This document shows, one piece after another, positions 15,366-25,321 of a stretch of DNA of 64,000 nt. The position numbers were made by a program, and so were the translations under genes. How positions within the stretch are numbered: position 1 is the first letter of the stretch; the number at the start of each line of letters is the position of its first letter. The notes beneath the pieces were generated by a model, which was given only the letters and a program-made list of their open reading frames with translations, was not told the origin of the DNA and did not search any database. Source of the stretch: Oscillospiraceae bacterium (GTDB lineage: Bacteria > Bacillota > Clostridia > Oscillospirales > Oscillospiraceae); the NCBI GenBank assembly GCA_902795045.1, contig CADBJU010000017.1, positions 1 to 64,000 of the forward strand. The letters run 5' to 3'.

Positions 15366-16924
15366 TGGTTTTCAGGAGATGTATGGGGCTTGTGCTCCTC
15401 CTGGCTCTGCTGCTCTCCCTGGCAGGCTGCGCAGCTGCTGAGATTTCGGAACCGAAGCCAAGCGTGCAGCCATGGACACCCACGCCTGAGCCCAGGATCA
15501 CAGCCGAGCCCGCAAAGCTTCTGCGCGGCGTTGAGACTGACCGCAAGGTCATCAGCCTGATTTTTGAGGGCTTCACCGACAGCGCAACCATGGAAGCTAT
15601 CAGCGATGTCTTGAAAAGCCGGAGTGTATCCTCCGTGTTCTTTCTTTCAGGGATTACTGCCAACGAGAACCCGCAGGTCCTCAAGAAGCTCACAGCAGAC
15701 GGCTTTGCCATCGGCAGCTACGGCATGAGCGGCGGTAAACATCTGGAAGAGGTCTCGCCCTACGAAAATATGTGCCGTTTCGAGATGGCGCAGAAGGAGA
15801 TCGAAGCTGCCTGCGGCGTAAAGCCCACGCTGATCCGCTGCAACGGCACAGAATATACCGACGGCGTACTGCGCGCGGTCACGGCCGCAGGCCTGGACGC
15901 CGCAGTCGAGCCGACCGCGTACCTCAACCACAAGAGCTTCCGTACGCAGGAGGACGCGGAGACCTACGCGGTGAATGTTCTGCGCGGCAGCATCATCGCC
16001 TTCAAGCTCGGACAGGAGCTGGACGAGAATGAGTATGACGATGCCGGACATAAGCTGGATGAGCGCCCCGCGATCGATCCGAAGCCCGGCATTCGCTGGG
16101 AATGGGACACCAGTGAGGAGCAGTATGCCCTCATCCCCGAGATGGTCTCCTGGCTTGTGGATGCGCTGAAGGCCAACGGCTACAGCTTTACCGACCCCGT
16201 AAAGCTCCAGTCCGAGGAGCATAACCTTTTGCAGAAGGAGCGGGATCTTGACGAGCAGGAGCGTCTTCTCCTGAGCCCCGAAAGCTACGCTCTCTCCGTG
16301 ACAGAGGAGCCCCTGCGCGCGGGCGAGACCCGAAAGGCCGACGCCAGGACCTTCAAGCGCGCTGTGTTTGTCGGGGACGCCGTTATGGAGGGTATCCATT
16401 CCTACGTGGAGTGGCTGCGTGAGGCTGACCCGAAATATCTGGATGATGCCCAGTTCTTGACGGAGGATCAGCTGAGCGTGGAAAAGCTGCTCGACGGTGA
16501 CACGGAGATCGGCGAGCTCGGCAGCCGCCTTTCCGAAATGAAAGCGAAGTCCGTGTGGCTCTGTCTGAGTTTTTCAAACGCAAGCGCCTACAAGCGCGAA
16601 GCCTATCTGGCAAAATACCGGCTGCTCATCAAGCAGATACAGGATAAAAACCCGCGCATCCGCATCATCGTGATGTCGGTGTTTCCGAAGCTCGAGGGCT
16701 ACACGGGGGTCTCGAACAGAAACCGTTTTGAGCTCAATCTGAAGCTGTGCGGCATGTGCATGGAGTACGGCTTCGGCTTTGTGGACGCTGCCTTCGCCGT
16801 GCGCGACGAAACAGGACAGCTCCGGCCGGAGTATTGTCTCGACCCAACGTCCCGCGGGTGCCATCTCAATGACGCGGGCTGCGCAGCCGTCGTGGATTTT
16901 ATCAGGGAGAACGAACCTGCATGA
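15365..16924 (+). CDS. Lipoprotein with degenerate deacetylase and SGNH-like domains
   Basis: A 519-residue lipoprotein (signal peptide with LAGC, lipidated C22). Residues about 45-290 follow the polysaccharide-deacetylase (NodB) fold, but the catalytic TFDDG is replaced by IFEGF and the zinc HxxxH by GSYGMSGGK, so it is probably inactive. Residues about 330-519 look like an SGNH/GDSL hydrolase-like domain, with GDAV at 337-340 where GDS is expected (no serine) and CHLNDAG (H500) near the end. Such domains O-acetylate or bind polysaccharide in alginate- and cellulose-type systems. ATG 15365 is chosen over 15359 because AGGAG at 15352-15356 is correctly spaced. Stop overlaps the synthase start as ATGA. 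Confidence 0.65.
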   Translation: MVFRRCMGLVLLLALLLSLAGCAAAEISEPKPSVQPWTPTPEPRITAEPAKLLRGVETDRKVISLIFEGFTDSATMEAISDVLKSRSVSSVFFLSGITANENPQVLKKLTADGFAIGSYGMSGGKHLEEVSPYENMCRFEMAQKEIEAACGVKPTLIRCNGTEYTDGVLRAVTAAGLDAAVEPTAYLNHKSFRTQEDAETYAVNVLRGSIIAFKLGQELDENEYDDAGHKLDERPAIDPKPGIRWEWDTSEEQYALIPEMVSWLVDALKANGYSFTDPVKLQSEEHNLLQKERDLDEQERLLLSPESYALSVTEEPLRAGETRKADARTFKRAVFVGDAVMEGIHSYVEWLREADPKYLDDAQFLTEDQLSVEKLLDGDTEIGELGSRLSEMKAKSVWLCLSFSNASAYKREAYLAKYRLLIKQIQDKNPRIRIIVMSVFPKLEGYTGVSNRNRFELNLKLCGMCMEYGFGFVDAAFAVRDETGQLRPEYCLDPTSRGCHLNDAGCAAVVDFIRENEPA

Positions 16925-18729
16925 CGAAAAAAAGGAAGAAAAAAATAAAAGAGGACTCCGTCCTTCGGGAGACAAAGGATCGTCGTCTTTTCCCAAACGT
17001 GCCTGATCCCAGCCACAGACGAAACAACGCCAGCCGACGGAACAACCACGAGGGCGAAACGCGTCCGGAATATGCGACCTTTGCCGGTCAGCGATATGAA
17101 TGCGAGGTAAAGGTCTCCATCTCCTATGGGGGAAAAACCGTGCGCGGTACAACGGTGAACCTGTCCCAGACCGGAATGCTGGCAAAGCTGCCGGAACACT
17201 ATGATCTCGCCGAGCTTAACGGGAAGAATGTCACTCTCGATTTCCTTCTGGAGGAGGGCGACCTTCAGGAGGGCACAGAGTTGCATTACCGCCGCTTGAA
17301 GGCCCATGTGGTGCGTATCCTGCCGGATAAGCACTGTGCGGCGATCGCATTCAGCCGTCCCCTTTATGAAGCTCGCCGACGCACTGACCGTATCCTGTTT
17401 GTGCTCTCGTCGATATTCCTTACCCTTTGTACGGCGGTTATCTTGCTCATGCGTGTGGACAGCATCCGCTATTTTGCCACGAACCCCTGGCTGTACTGCT
17501 ACAGCATCATGACGGCCCTCTTCCTCCTGTCACGTTACCTCTTCGGCTCTTTTTACAAGCCGACGCCGGTAGATCCCAGCTATACGCCGAGCGTTACGAT
17601 TGTCATCCCCTGTTTCAACGAAGAGACCTGGATACGCGAAACGATCCTCCGCTGCGCCGATCAGGACTACCCGGTCGACAAGCTGGATCTCATCATCGTC
17701 GACGACGGCTCGTCCGACAATTCTGTCGAAGTCATCAAGCAGACGGTGCGCGACATGTGCGCTGAAGGTCCGCAGTACGATATCGAGAATCGGGTCCGTA
17801 TCTTCCTGCAGAATTACAACCAGGGCAAGCGCGAGGCCATGGGCATCGGCATCCGCAACGCCCGCACAGAGCTCATCGTCTTTGTCGACTCCGACAGCTT
17901 TCTCCATCCCGACGCCATCCGCACGCTTGTCCAGCCGATGAAGGACCCGAAGATGGGCGGGGTGGCAGGCAGAACGGATGTGGCCAACATCTACACCAAC
18001 TGGCTGACAAAAATGCAGGCCGTGCGCTACTACATATCCTTCCGTATTATGAAGGCGGCCGAGGCTTATTTCGATTCCGTCATGTGTCTGAGCGGTCCTC
18101 TGTCCTGCTACCGGCTCGAGGTCGTGCGGGAAGTATTTGACAAGTGGATCAACCAGCGCTTTATGGGCCAGAAGGCCACCTTCGGCGACGACAGAAGTCT
18201 CACCAACTACGTCGTTGAGCACTATCGCACCGGTTATCAGGATCACGCGATCTGCTCCACCATCGTCCCGAGTCGCAACAAGGTATTCCTGCGCCAGCAG
18301 ATGCGCTGGAAGCGCTCCTGGCTGCGTGAGTCTCTGCGCGCCTGCACCTTCATGTGGAAAAAACAGCCCTTTATGGCACTGTCATTTTACCTCGGGGTCC
18401 TCGTCCCGCTCATTGCCCCGATCATCGTGCTGTATAACCTCGTTTATGTCCCGGTCTTCCGCGGTATTTTTCCGGCGACCTTCCTGCTCGGCCTGTTCAT
18501 GATGTCCCTCATGATGTGCTTTGCACAGCTGATCCTGAAGAAGAGCAGCCTGTGGTTTTACGGCTTTATCTTCTGCCTGTATTATGAGCTTATCCTTTTG
18601 TGGCAGATGATCTGGGCCTGGCTGACCTTCTGGGTAAACGACTGGGGTACGCGCGGCAAGGGCAAGAAACGCGCCGAGGCGCAGGCCGAAGCAAAGGCCA
18701 AAGCAGAGGAGGCGGCAAACCATGGATGA
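16921..18729 (+). CDS. PilZ-domain family 2 glycosyltransferase (polysaccharide synthase)
   Basis: A 602-residue processive glycosyltransferase. After a basic N-terminus, residues about 45-150 form a PilZ-like domain with NLSQTGM (N80, S82, G85, the D/NxSxxG c-di-GMP motif); the companion RxxxR motif is not clear. Two membrane helices follow (about 160-205), then the GT2 domain with DDGSSD (D261-D262), DSDS (D323, D325), GDDRS (D423-D424) and QMRWKRSW (Q460, R462, W463), the signature of hyaluronan/chitin/cellulose-type synthases, and four C-terminal membrane helices. It should polymerise a UDP-sugar and extrude the chain under c-di-GMP control. Here PilZ is at the N-terminus, unlike the C-terminal PilZ of BcsA. 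It overlaps the next gene by eight bases. Confidence 0.88.
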   Translation: MTKKRKKKIKEDSVLRETKDRRLFPNVPDPSHRRNNASRRNNHEGETRPEYATFAGQRYECEVKVSISYGGKTVRGTTVNLSQTGMLAKLPEHYDLAELNGKNVTLDFLLEEGDLQEGTELHYRRLKAHVVRILPDKHCAAIAFSRPLYEARRRTDRILFVLSSIFLTLCTAVILLMRVDSIRYFATNPWLYCYSIMTALFLLSRYLFGSFYKPTPVDPSYTPSVTIVIPCFNEETWIRETILRCADQDYPVDKLDLIIVDDGSSDNSVEVIKQTVRDMCAEGPQYDIENRVRIFLQNYNQGKREAMGIGIRNARTELIVFVDSDSFLHPDAIRTLVQPMKDPKMGGVAGRTDVANIYTNWLTKMQAVRYYISFRIMKAAEAYFDSVMCLSGPLSCYRLEVVREVFDKWINQRFMGQKATFGDDRSLTNYVVEHYRTGYQDHAICSTIVPSRNKVFLRQQMRWKRSWLRESLRACTFMWKKQPFMALSFYLGVLVPLIAPIIVLYNLVYVPVFRGIFPATFLLGLFMMSLMMCFAQLILKKSSLWFYGFIFCLYYELILLWQMIWAWLTFWVNDWGTRGKGKKRAEAQAEAKAKAEEAANHG

Positions 18730-20653
18730 ACGCAAGCTGCACGCAAAGAATGTGTTCAAGGTCGTGCGCACGGTTCTGGAGACCCTCTTGATCCTGGCCG
18801 TGATCTTCTGGGCCGTCTGGTCCCTTGTGAGCTATCGCTCCAGGCAGCGCGTGCTCACGGAGGAGGCCGAGCTGGACTGCGTCATGGTCAACAGCGATGA
18901 GATCGTCGCCGGGTACAAACCCACCGTCGTTGCCTCCGGGCCGCACTTTATTGCCATCTCCTACAACGGCATTACGAATGTTGAGCGCAAGGACGGCAAA
19001 ATCGTGACAAAAGCCGCATATGAGGAACAGATGCAGAGTCTCAAGGACTCCGGCTATCAGACCATCACGCAGCAGGATGTGATCAATTACTACAAAAGCG
19101 GCGCATCCCTGCCCGAGAAGGCGCTGCTGCTGATCTTTGAAGACGGCATCCTGAACACGACACGGCTTGCGCAGCCCACGCTGTGGAAGTACAACTATAT
19201 CGCCACCGCGTGCACCTACGCCGGCAACCTCTCCGACGAAAACGGTGAATATATCAACGCGCGGGAGATGAACCAGCTTAAAAATACCACCTTCTGGGAA
19301 ATCGGCTCCAACGGTTACCGTCTGAGCTACATCAACGTGTTCGACCGCTTTAAGAACTACTTCGGCCATCTGAACACGCATGAGTTTCTGGATATTCACA
19401 GCTTTCTCCGGCGCGATTACAACCACTATCTGATGGATTTCCTGCGGGATGAAAACCGCCTGCGCACCGAAAGCGTGGAGGAAATGGAAGAACGCATCGC
19501 GTGGGACTACGAAAAGATGGAGGAAATCTATAAGGATGAGACAGGTACCGTACCGCCTCTGTACATCCTGATGCATTCCAACACCGGTGCATTCGGCAAT
19601 GATCCGCTTGTGAGCCGGAAAAATGCCGAGATGATGGAGAGCATCTTTGCCATGAACTTCAACCGCCAAGGCACCTGCCTGAACATGCGCGATTCCTCTA
19701 TCTATGATCTCAGCCGTCTGCAGTCCCGCCAGTATTTTTCACCCAATCATCTCATGATGCGCATCTGGGACGACACCGGACATTCGGTCGTCTTCCGTCT
19801 CGGGAATCCCGAAAAAGCCGCCGACTGGGAGCGGCGCTCCGGCGCGGTCGAGTTCAAAGACCGCAAGATCATTCTGACCTCCATGCCCTATGGGGAGAGC
19901 GAAATCCTTCTCCAGCGTGATCTGCCGAAGGATCTGGAACTTTATGTCCGCCTTCAGGGAAATGTTGTCGGCAAGCAGACCATCAAGCTGCGTTCGGACG
20001 CGAACGGAGAGGGCGGGCTGTCCGTCGGTCTTCTTGACAATGCCCTTCTCATTGAGGAAGGGGACAAAGAAGAACCGCTTTTTAAGCTGGATCTGCTTGT
20101 ATTTGACGGCGGACCCTTCGTTTCAAAAGCCGAAGAGGAGCGCAACGGAAAAATCGCGCTGGCTGAGACGATCATCGAAAACGACCACGACGAGGCCCGT
20201 ATTCAGGAGGCCCGGGAAGAGCTTGAAATTCTCAATGCCATGCAGGTGCCGGGCATTGCCGACGGCGCTGAGCCTTTTATTCCCGAGCTCGACATTGACG
20301 ATCAGGACGACCGCACGCTTCGCCTTCGGCTGAAGGGCAATCAGATCTCCGTCTGGCTGGACGGGAAACTCGTGGCAGAGGACCTGCGCGTTTCCGCCGA
20401 TGCAGGTAACTGCCTGTTTCTGAATGCAGCCGTGACGCGCGGCACCGAGCGCTTCAGCCAGACAAATCTCAGCGATGATGTGTATGACGGTATCTTCGCG
20501 GAGCTTCGCATCAGCGATCCCGACGGAAACGAGCTGTACGGCTACGCGCCGCCGATCCTCGAAGTCGAGGAAACCGCTGTTGATCGTTTCCTTGACAAGC
20601 TGAGCGGGCTGTTTAACTGGGCGCGCCCGCGCCAAGAGGACGGAGAGCTATGA
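18722..20653 (+). CDS. Membrane-anchored deacetylase-like protein of the polysaccharide operon
   Basis: A 643-residue protein with an N-terminal membrane anchor (residues about 15-40) and an extracytoplasmic part. Residues about 75-330 resemble the PgaB/NodB type of deacetylase: FIAISYNGIT then LLIFEDGILNT in place of LTFDDG, so one metal aspartate appears to be glutamate. The region 370-600 looks like a beta-sandwich, concanavalin-like, with LRLRLKGNQISVWLDGKLV. ATG 18722 overlaps the synthase gene. PgaB-like proteins deacetylate and help export poly-N-acetylglucosamine. Whether this one is catalytic is doubtful, and it may only bind the polymer. Confidence 0.6.
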   Translation: MDERKLHAKNVFKVVRTVLETLLILAVIFWAVWSLVSYRSRQRVLTEEAELDCVMVNSDEIVAGYKPTVVASGPHFIAISYNGITNVERKDGKIVTKAAYEEQMQSLKDSGYQTITQQDVINYYKSGASLPEKALLLIFEDGILNTTRLAQPTLWKYNYIATACTYAGNLSDENGEYINAREMNQLKNTTFWEIGSNGYRLSYINVFDRFKNYFGHLNTHEFLDIHSFLRRDYNHYLMDFLRDENRLRTESVEEMEERIAWDYEKMEEIYKDETGTVPPLYILMHSNTGAFGNDPLVSRKNAEMMESIFAMNFNRQGTCLNMRDSSIYDLSRLQSRQYFSPNHLMMRIWDDTGHSVVFRLGNPEKAADWERRSGAVEFKDRKIILTSMPYGESEILLQRDLPKDLELYVRLQGNVVGKQTIKLRSDANGEGGLSVGLLDNALLIEEGDKEEPLFKLDLLVFDGGPFVSKAEEERNGKIALAETIIENDHDEARIQEAREELEILNAMQVPGIADGAEPFIPELDIDDQDDRTLRLRLKGNQISVWLDGKLVAEDLRVSADAGNCLFLNAAVTRGTERFSQTNLSDDVYDGIFAELRISDPDGNELYGYAPPILEVEETAVDRFLDKLSGLFNWARPRQEDGEL

Positions 20654-21651
20654 GGAAACTGCTTTCCTTTGCCCTCGCGCTTATGATTCTGACGGGCTTG
20701 TGCACCGACGCCTTTGCCACGTCGGACTATGACTGCAGCGCATGGCTTGCTTACTGGGATGCGGAATCGGCGCTGAAGGAAGCGCATGCCTTCCCGGATT
20801 CCTTTTCCTCTCTCGTCTGCTTTGAGGCGTATTTTGATACGGAGGGAAACTGGATCCTTCCACCGGAATCGCAGCAGCTTTTGGAGGATATGCGCAAGAG
20901 CGATACCCCGGTTTACCTCTCTCTGGTAAACGACGTGCAGCAGCCCGACGGCAGCTTTGTCCAGAAGTCCAGGGACTTTCTGGCCCAGCAGCTTCTGGAT
21001 CCTGCCGCCCGCAATGCGCATATTGTGAAAATCATGCAGATGGTCCGCGTCTGCGGTGTGCGCGGCCTGGAAATCGATTACGAGAACTTCAAAAAGGATA
21101 CAGAGCTCTGGTCTGCCTTCACTGATTTTATTGGGCAACTCTGGAGCGTCCTCAGTCACAACGGCATAGCCCTGCGCGTGGTGATGGAGTGCGGCGCACC
21201 GGAATACGCAGTATTTCCCGAAGGTCCGGTCTATATCTGCATGTGTTATAACCTCTACGGATACCACAGCGGGCCGGGTCCGAAAGCGGACAAAACCTTC
21301 CTGGAAGGTCTCGGTGAGAGCTGGAAGAGCGTGCCCGGTGAAGTGCATATGGCTTTTGCCACAGGAGGCTTCGTCTGGAACGGAAGCACGGTGGAAAATG
21401 CACTTACGGAGCGCGAAGCACAGGAGTGGCTTGCACAGCAGGGCGAAAAAGCGAAACGGGATCCGGACAGCGGCGCACTCAAAGCCGTATATTTCGGTGA
21501 TCAGAAAACCACGCTCTGGTATGCCGACGGGGAAACCCTGGCCTTCTGGCGGGATATCCTGCGAGATATGGGATACACTCACTTTGATCTGTTCCGCCTT
21601 GGCGGAAACGACCCGGACAGTCTCGCCGTGTTCGTGGGCGAAAACAGTTGA
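20650..21651 (+). CDS. Secreted GH18-like glycosidase
   Basis: A 333-residue secreted protein (signal peptide 1-23, AFATSDYD at the cleavage area). It resembles family 18 glycosidases: VRGLEIDYENF matches the DxxDxDxE strand-4 motif with D143 and catalytic E145 retained, and CMCYNLYGYHSG fits the later (M)xYD/N strand. GH18 members cleave beta-1,4-GlcNAc-type bonds in chitin and peptidoglycan or in spore coat (YaaH-like). In this operon it could trim or release the polymer, as PgaB's C-terminal glycosidase does in poly-GlcNAc systems. The start ATGA overlaps the previous stop. Confidence 0.7.
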   Translation: MRKLLSFALALMILTGLCTDAFATSDYDCSAWLAYWDAESALKEAHAFPDSFSSLVCFEAYFDTEGNWILPPESQQLLEDMRKSDTPVYLSLVNDVQQPDGSFVQKSRDFLAQQLLDPAARNAHIVKIMQMVRVCGVRGLEIDYENFKKDTELWSAFTDFIGQLWSVLSHNGIALRVVMECGAPEYAVFPEGPVYICMCYNLYGYHSGPGPKADKTFLEGLGESWKSVPGEVHMAFATGGFVWNGSTVENALTEREAQEWLAQQGEKAKRDPDSGALKAVYFGDQKTTLWYADGETLAFWRDILRDMGYTHFDLFRLGGNDPDSLAVFVGENS

Positions 21652-21677
21652 TACCCCGGGAAAGGGGATAAGAAAAC

Positions 21678-23375
21678 ATGTCTATCGAAAAAAGAAAACA
21701 ATTGGCCCTGTCAGTGGTCTTCATACTGCTGATCTGTCTGTTTACGGGCGCAGGCCTGTGGTTTCGCGGGCACCCGCTCTTTACGGGGCAGGGTCTGCGC
21801 ATAAGCGCAAAGCCTGCCGCCCCTGTCAGCACGTATGTGCCGTATGAGGCTGCTGTGTATTCCAGCACGGCGGCTGCCACTCCGATCCCGCTGAAAAGCA
21901 CGGAGCCCATCCACCGCTTCTATACGATAGATCGCGCCGTGGTATTCACCTTCTCGGGTCTCGGAAACGAGGCGGAACTCCAGTCCGTTCTGGACGTTTT
22001 GGAGAAGACCGACAGCCGTGCTACCTTTTTTGTCACGGCCGAAGAGATGGAGCGTTATCCCGAGATGATCGAGGCAATCAGCCGCGCAGGACAGGAGTTC
22101 GGCATCGCGTACCTGCCTGCGGAAAACGACAGCGCCGCCCTGATCCAGCAGGTTCTGCAGTCGCAGGCCGAGACCCTCCGCAAAGAATACCAGGCAAGAT
22201 ATGAGATCTTTGTGCGCCCAAGCTTCGGTTCAGGCAGCGCGGCGCTGCTGGAGGCCGCCGCCGGCAGCGGCATGCGTGTGCTGACGCAGTTCAAGGAAGC
22301 CGTGCCGGAGAAGGTCACCCGCATGACTGATGCCGAGAAAATCCTTTCCGAAATATTCAATGACAACGAAGGAATGCTCCAGCGCGGCGAAATCGTGCAT
22401 TTCCAGATGGGTCTTTTCCAGTACAGCGGGACGGTGCTCGGCAAGCTGGTCGAGAAGGTCATCACGGAAAAATGCTGTTATCCCGTCTGCGCTGCCTCCG
22501 AGATTGCAGCCGATAAGAGCGCACTGTACACTTACCCGGTGCCCGAGGATGACATTCTACCCGAGGTGCAGGATAAGGTTTATCCCGGTCATCTCGCCGG
22601 CAAGACGCCCGATGAGATCTATGACGTCATCCGCAAGGGATACATCGGCATCGACTGGGTTGTCTCTTCCTATTTCCTGCCCGGCTTCAACGAATGGCAG
22701 GCCTCACACCTGGACAGAACCGGCAAAATCAAAAACGATGACAACGATGTGTTCCTCACCTTTGACGACTGGGGAACGGATGAAACCGTGGACAAGCTTC
22801 TCTCTGTCCTCGAAAAACACAATGTCACAGCCACCTTCTTCGTCAAAACCGAGCATGTTCCCAACAATCCCAACCTTCTGCGCGCCATTGCTGCGGCGGG
22901 GCATACGATCGGGGCGCACTCGCACAAGCACCTGCCCCTGTCAACCGAGGTCTACCCAACCTATTTCAAAGAGCTTGATGAAGAAGATCGCCAGATTATC
23001 GAAGACGATATCGTAGAGTGCTACAACACCATGCAAAGCATTGTCGGCGATATGACCGACGCGGACGGCAAGCCCTCGCTCAGTCTGCTTTTCCGCCCGC
23101 CTACCCTTGCTGTCGGCAGAAATGGCCTTGAGACGGTATTTGACTGCGGCTATACGCATTCGATCTCAGGTTACTATACAAGCACCGACTACAAGGCGGA
23201 GAGCGCGGAAGCACTCGCTGCCGACCTCAAACCCAAGATCGTTTCCGGCGCCATTATCGTCATGCACTTTTCCGACACTGCGCAGTATACTGCCGACGCG
23301 CTCGATATTCTCCTCACCGATCTGGAAGCAAGCGGAAAAGAGTTTCACTTTGTCGGTTTGAACAAGGTTTTATGA
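21678..23375 (+). CDS. Membrane-anchored polysaccharide deacetylase with two NodB domains
   Basis: A 565-residue protein with an N-terminal membrane anchor (8-28). The first NodB-like domain (about 80-270) is degenerate (VVFTFSGLGNEAE, no HxxxH). The second (about 345-565) is intact: LTFDDWGTDE (D363-D364), ATFFVK, GAHSHKH (H414, H418), LFRPP and IVMHFSD. It should remove N-acetyl groups from the exopolysaccharide or from peptidoglycan. TFDDWG in place of TFDDG is a variant seen in some deacetylases. It follows the GH18-like gene by 26 bases with AAAGGGG as ribosome site and ends the operon. It is the only deacetylase-like protein here that looks catalytic. Confidence 0.82.
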   Translation: MSIEKRKQLALSVVFILLICLFTGAGLWFRGHPLFTGQGLRISAKPAAPVSTYVPYEAAVYSSTAAATPIPLKSTEPIHRFYTIDRAVVFTFSGLGNEAELQSVLDVLEKTDSRATFFVTAEEMERYPEMIEAISRAGQEFGIAYLPAENDSAALIQQVLQSQAETLRKEYQARYEIFVRPSFGSGSAALLEAAAGSGMRVLTQFKEAVPEKVTRMTDAEKILSEIFNDNEGMLQRGEIVHFQMGLFQYSGTVLGKLVEKVITEKCCYPVCAASEIAADKSALYTYPVPEDDILPEVQDKVYPGHLAGKTPDEIYDVIRKGYIGIDWVVSSYFLPGFNEWQASHLDRTGKIKNDDNDVFLTFDDWGTDETVDKLLSVLEKHNVTATFFVKTEHVPNNPNLLRAIAAAGHTIGAHSHKHLPLSTEVYPTYFKELDEEDRQIIEDDIVECYNTMQSIVGDMTDADGKPSLSLLFRPPTLAVGRNGLETVFDCGYTHSISGYYTSTDYKAESAEALAADLKPKIVSGAIIVMHFSDTAQYTADALDILLTDLEASGKEFHFVGLNKVL

Positions 23376-23429
23376 CAGCGAGGCATTCCTCTTTTATATC
23401 ACGGGAATAATTCTGAGCCCCCGGAGCAG

Positions 23430-23487
23430 TATTGATGTGCCAATTTCATCTTGAATCAAAACGCAGCATTTCTCCGGCACATCAATA
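23430..23487. repeat. 12-base inverted repeat left of the transposon
   Basis: TATTGATGTGCC (23430-23441) and GGCACATCAATA (23476-23487) are perfect inverted repeats around a 34-base spacer. They lie in the 23376-23666 gap, which has no gene. They may be a weak terminator for the polysaccharide operon or an unrelated insertion. Confidence 0.45.
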
Positions 23488-23666
23488 ACGATTCAATTGC
23501 CGTTTCGCCGGGAAGACTTAAGGCAACACCGCACAATCCGCCTTCGGCGCCTCCTGGAATATTTGCGTTCTGATTTTGCTACTTTTTCTTGAATTACACA
23601 AAGTAAGAAGGTATAACAAAAGAAAGCTCGACCAAAAGCCGAACCTGGAAGATCTGCGGTATGCAT

Positions 23667-25151
23667 TTAAGCAACCAGAGGCTTTACGCTGCGTAGCAGA
23701 TTGGGCTTGTGAATAGCGTTTGCCAGAATTGCAGTCAAAAGCTGCGTAATACCGGCGAGCAGAAGGTCAGAATGAAGCGTTCTTGCGTTTTGCGTTTTGC
23801 GATCCGAAACACAGAAAACGTCTTTAAGGTGGTTGATGGAACGCTCTACTGAGGTGCGAATTTTGTAAGTAGAATCCCAATGCTCGGTGCCACGAACTGT
23901 GCCAGGATAAAGGCGAAGATTTTGTTCCGGGTAAATATAAACCATTCGACCGCAGGAAGAACTGGTGCAGGGATTTTCGCAATGACAGACACGTCGGTAT
24001 TTCCCGTCGTCACATTTACACCAAGACATTTTAGGGCAGACGAATTTGAAAGTGGGAGTACTGCAACGCAGATGGGATGTATTTCCCTCCGGCTTCATAG
24101 GAAGCGATGGGTCGTGTGGACAGCACGGGACACCGTCTTCATTGACGGTGAAGTCTGGATTGGTCACAGCAGCGGCAGAACGGAGTGGGATATACGCGCT
24201 ATGGAAGCGCCGCGCTGTTCCGTCTGGTAAAGAGCCAAACGTATCTCCAGTCAACAGTGCCTTGTAAATCTCAATGCTGTCAAAAGCAGAGTCGCCAAGA
24301 AATGTGCCAGGGTGAATATCCATGTGTTTGGCATAGAAATCCTTCAAAAGCGGCAGTAAAAGCCTGGAATCACCGACGGACTTGTCTTCATCCGGCGCAT
24401 CGGTTTTCTTGTATCGGGCAATTTCAGGGTGAGCGGAAAAGTAGTCTTCGTCATAGAACTCGATTGCGCGAACCAGACCAAGTCCGTTAGTAAGAATACC
24501 GGCTTTATAGGCATAGCAGAAATGACCGTTCAAGTATTGCTGTTTAATCTCGGCGTTTGCTGATGCATGTGTCGGCATAGTGCCATAAGCAGCCTTATAG
24601 GGGTCGTAGGAATCCAAGTGGTTTGCTTTGGCCCAGGCAGATAAACGCCGAACTTGAGAATTGACGTACTTGGGATTGTTTTCTGTAACATATGCCTCAA
24701 TTCCGGTCGTGTCGAAGATGGTCATGGATGCTTTCTCGGCGTCCAGTTCCTGACAGATGGTCTCGGTAATATCCACCAGCCTGTCGAAGAATTCCTGCAA
24801 TTCGTCCACAAACTCCTGCTTAAAGCGCGTCAGCCGCGATGCATCTGGAACTCTGGTGAATCCACAGAATTCCCGGATGTCCTTGGAATACGTCAGGAAA
24901 ACCAACAGCAAGGAATCTGTCGGTATGGAGAAAAGCCGCTGGATGACAAGAGCCCAAAGCAGGGATGTAAGCGAGTGTTCCCTCGGCCTGCCGGTTGACG
25001 CGTAAAAATGCTGCCAAAACCGCCCCGGAATCAAAGTGGCCAAATCAATGTATTCCTCCAGCAGCTGAAGGAATCGTGGCTTATCTTCTTCAAATGTTTT
25101 CTGGCATTCCTCAAAAATATCCTTTATATGAAGCTGCTTTTGTGCTATCAT
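23667..25151 (-). mobile_element. DDE transposase (IS4/IS1182-like), apparently intact
   Basis: A 494-residue transposase. The N-terminal part (HSLTSLLWALVIQRLFSIP) and DTTGIEAYVTENNP, FLGDSAFDSIEIYKALL and the C-terminal SVERSINHLKDVFCVSDRKT give the D, D and E positions of an RNase-H-like DDE enzyme with a cysteine-rich segment (CPKMSWCKCDDGKYRRVCHC) before the last. This fits the IS1182/IS4-type families. AAAGGAG stands upstream of ATG 25151, and GGTATAATGG near 25205 on the reverse strand is the likely -10. No frameshift is seen. I could not define terminal inverted repeats or target duplications, so the element limits are open. A 59-base copy of its 3' end is at 9935-9993. Confidence 0.82.
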
Positions 25152-25321
25152 CTAATCAACAACTCCTTTGTGTGTTGTGGTTTTTGGTAGTTTGGTCGCT
25201 TCCATTATACCACATCCGCTGAGGAGTTGCTTTATTTTATTCGTTCAAAAATGCCCTCTTTCTGCGGCTTTTTGAGTTTTGCAAATACCTAGGAATCATT
25301 AAAATGCAAGGAGGCAGGCGC

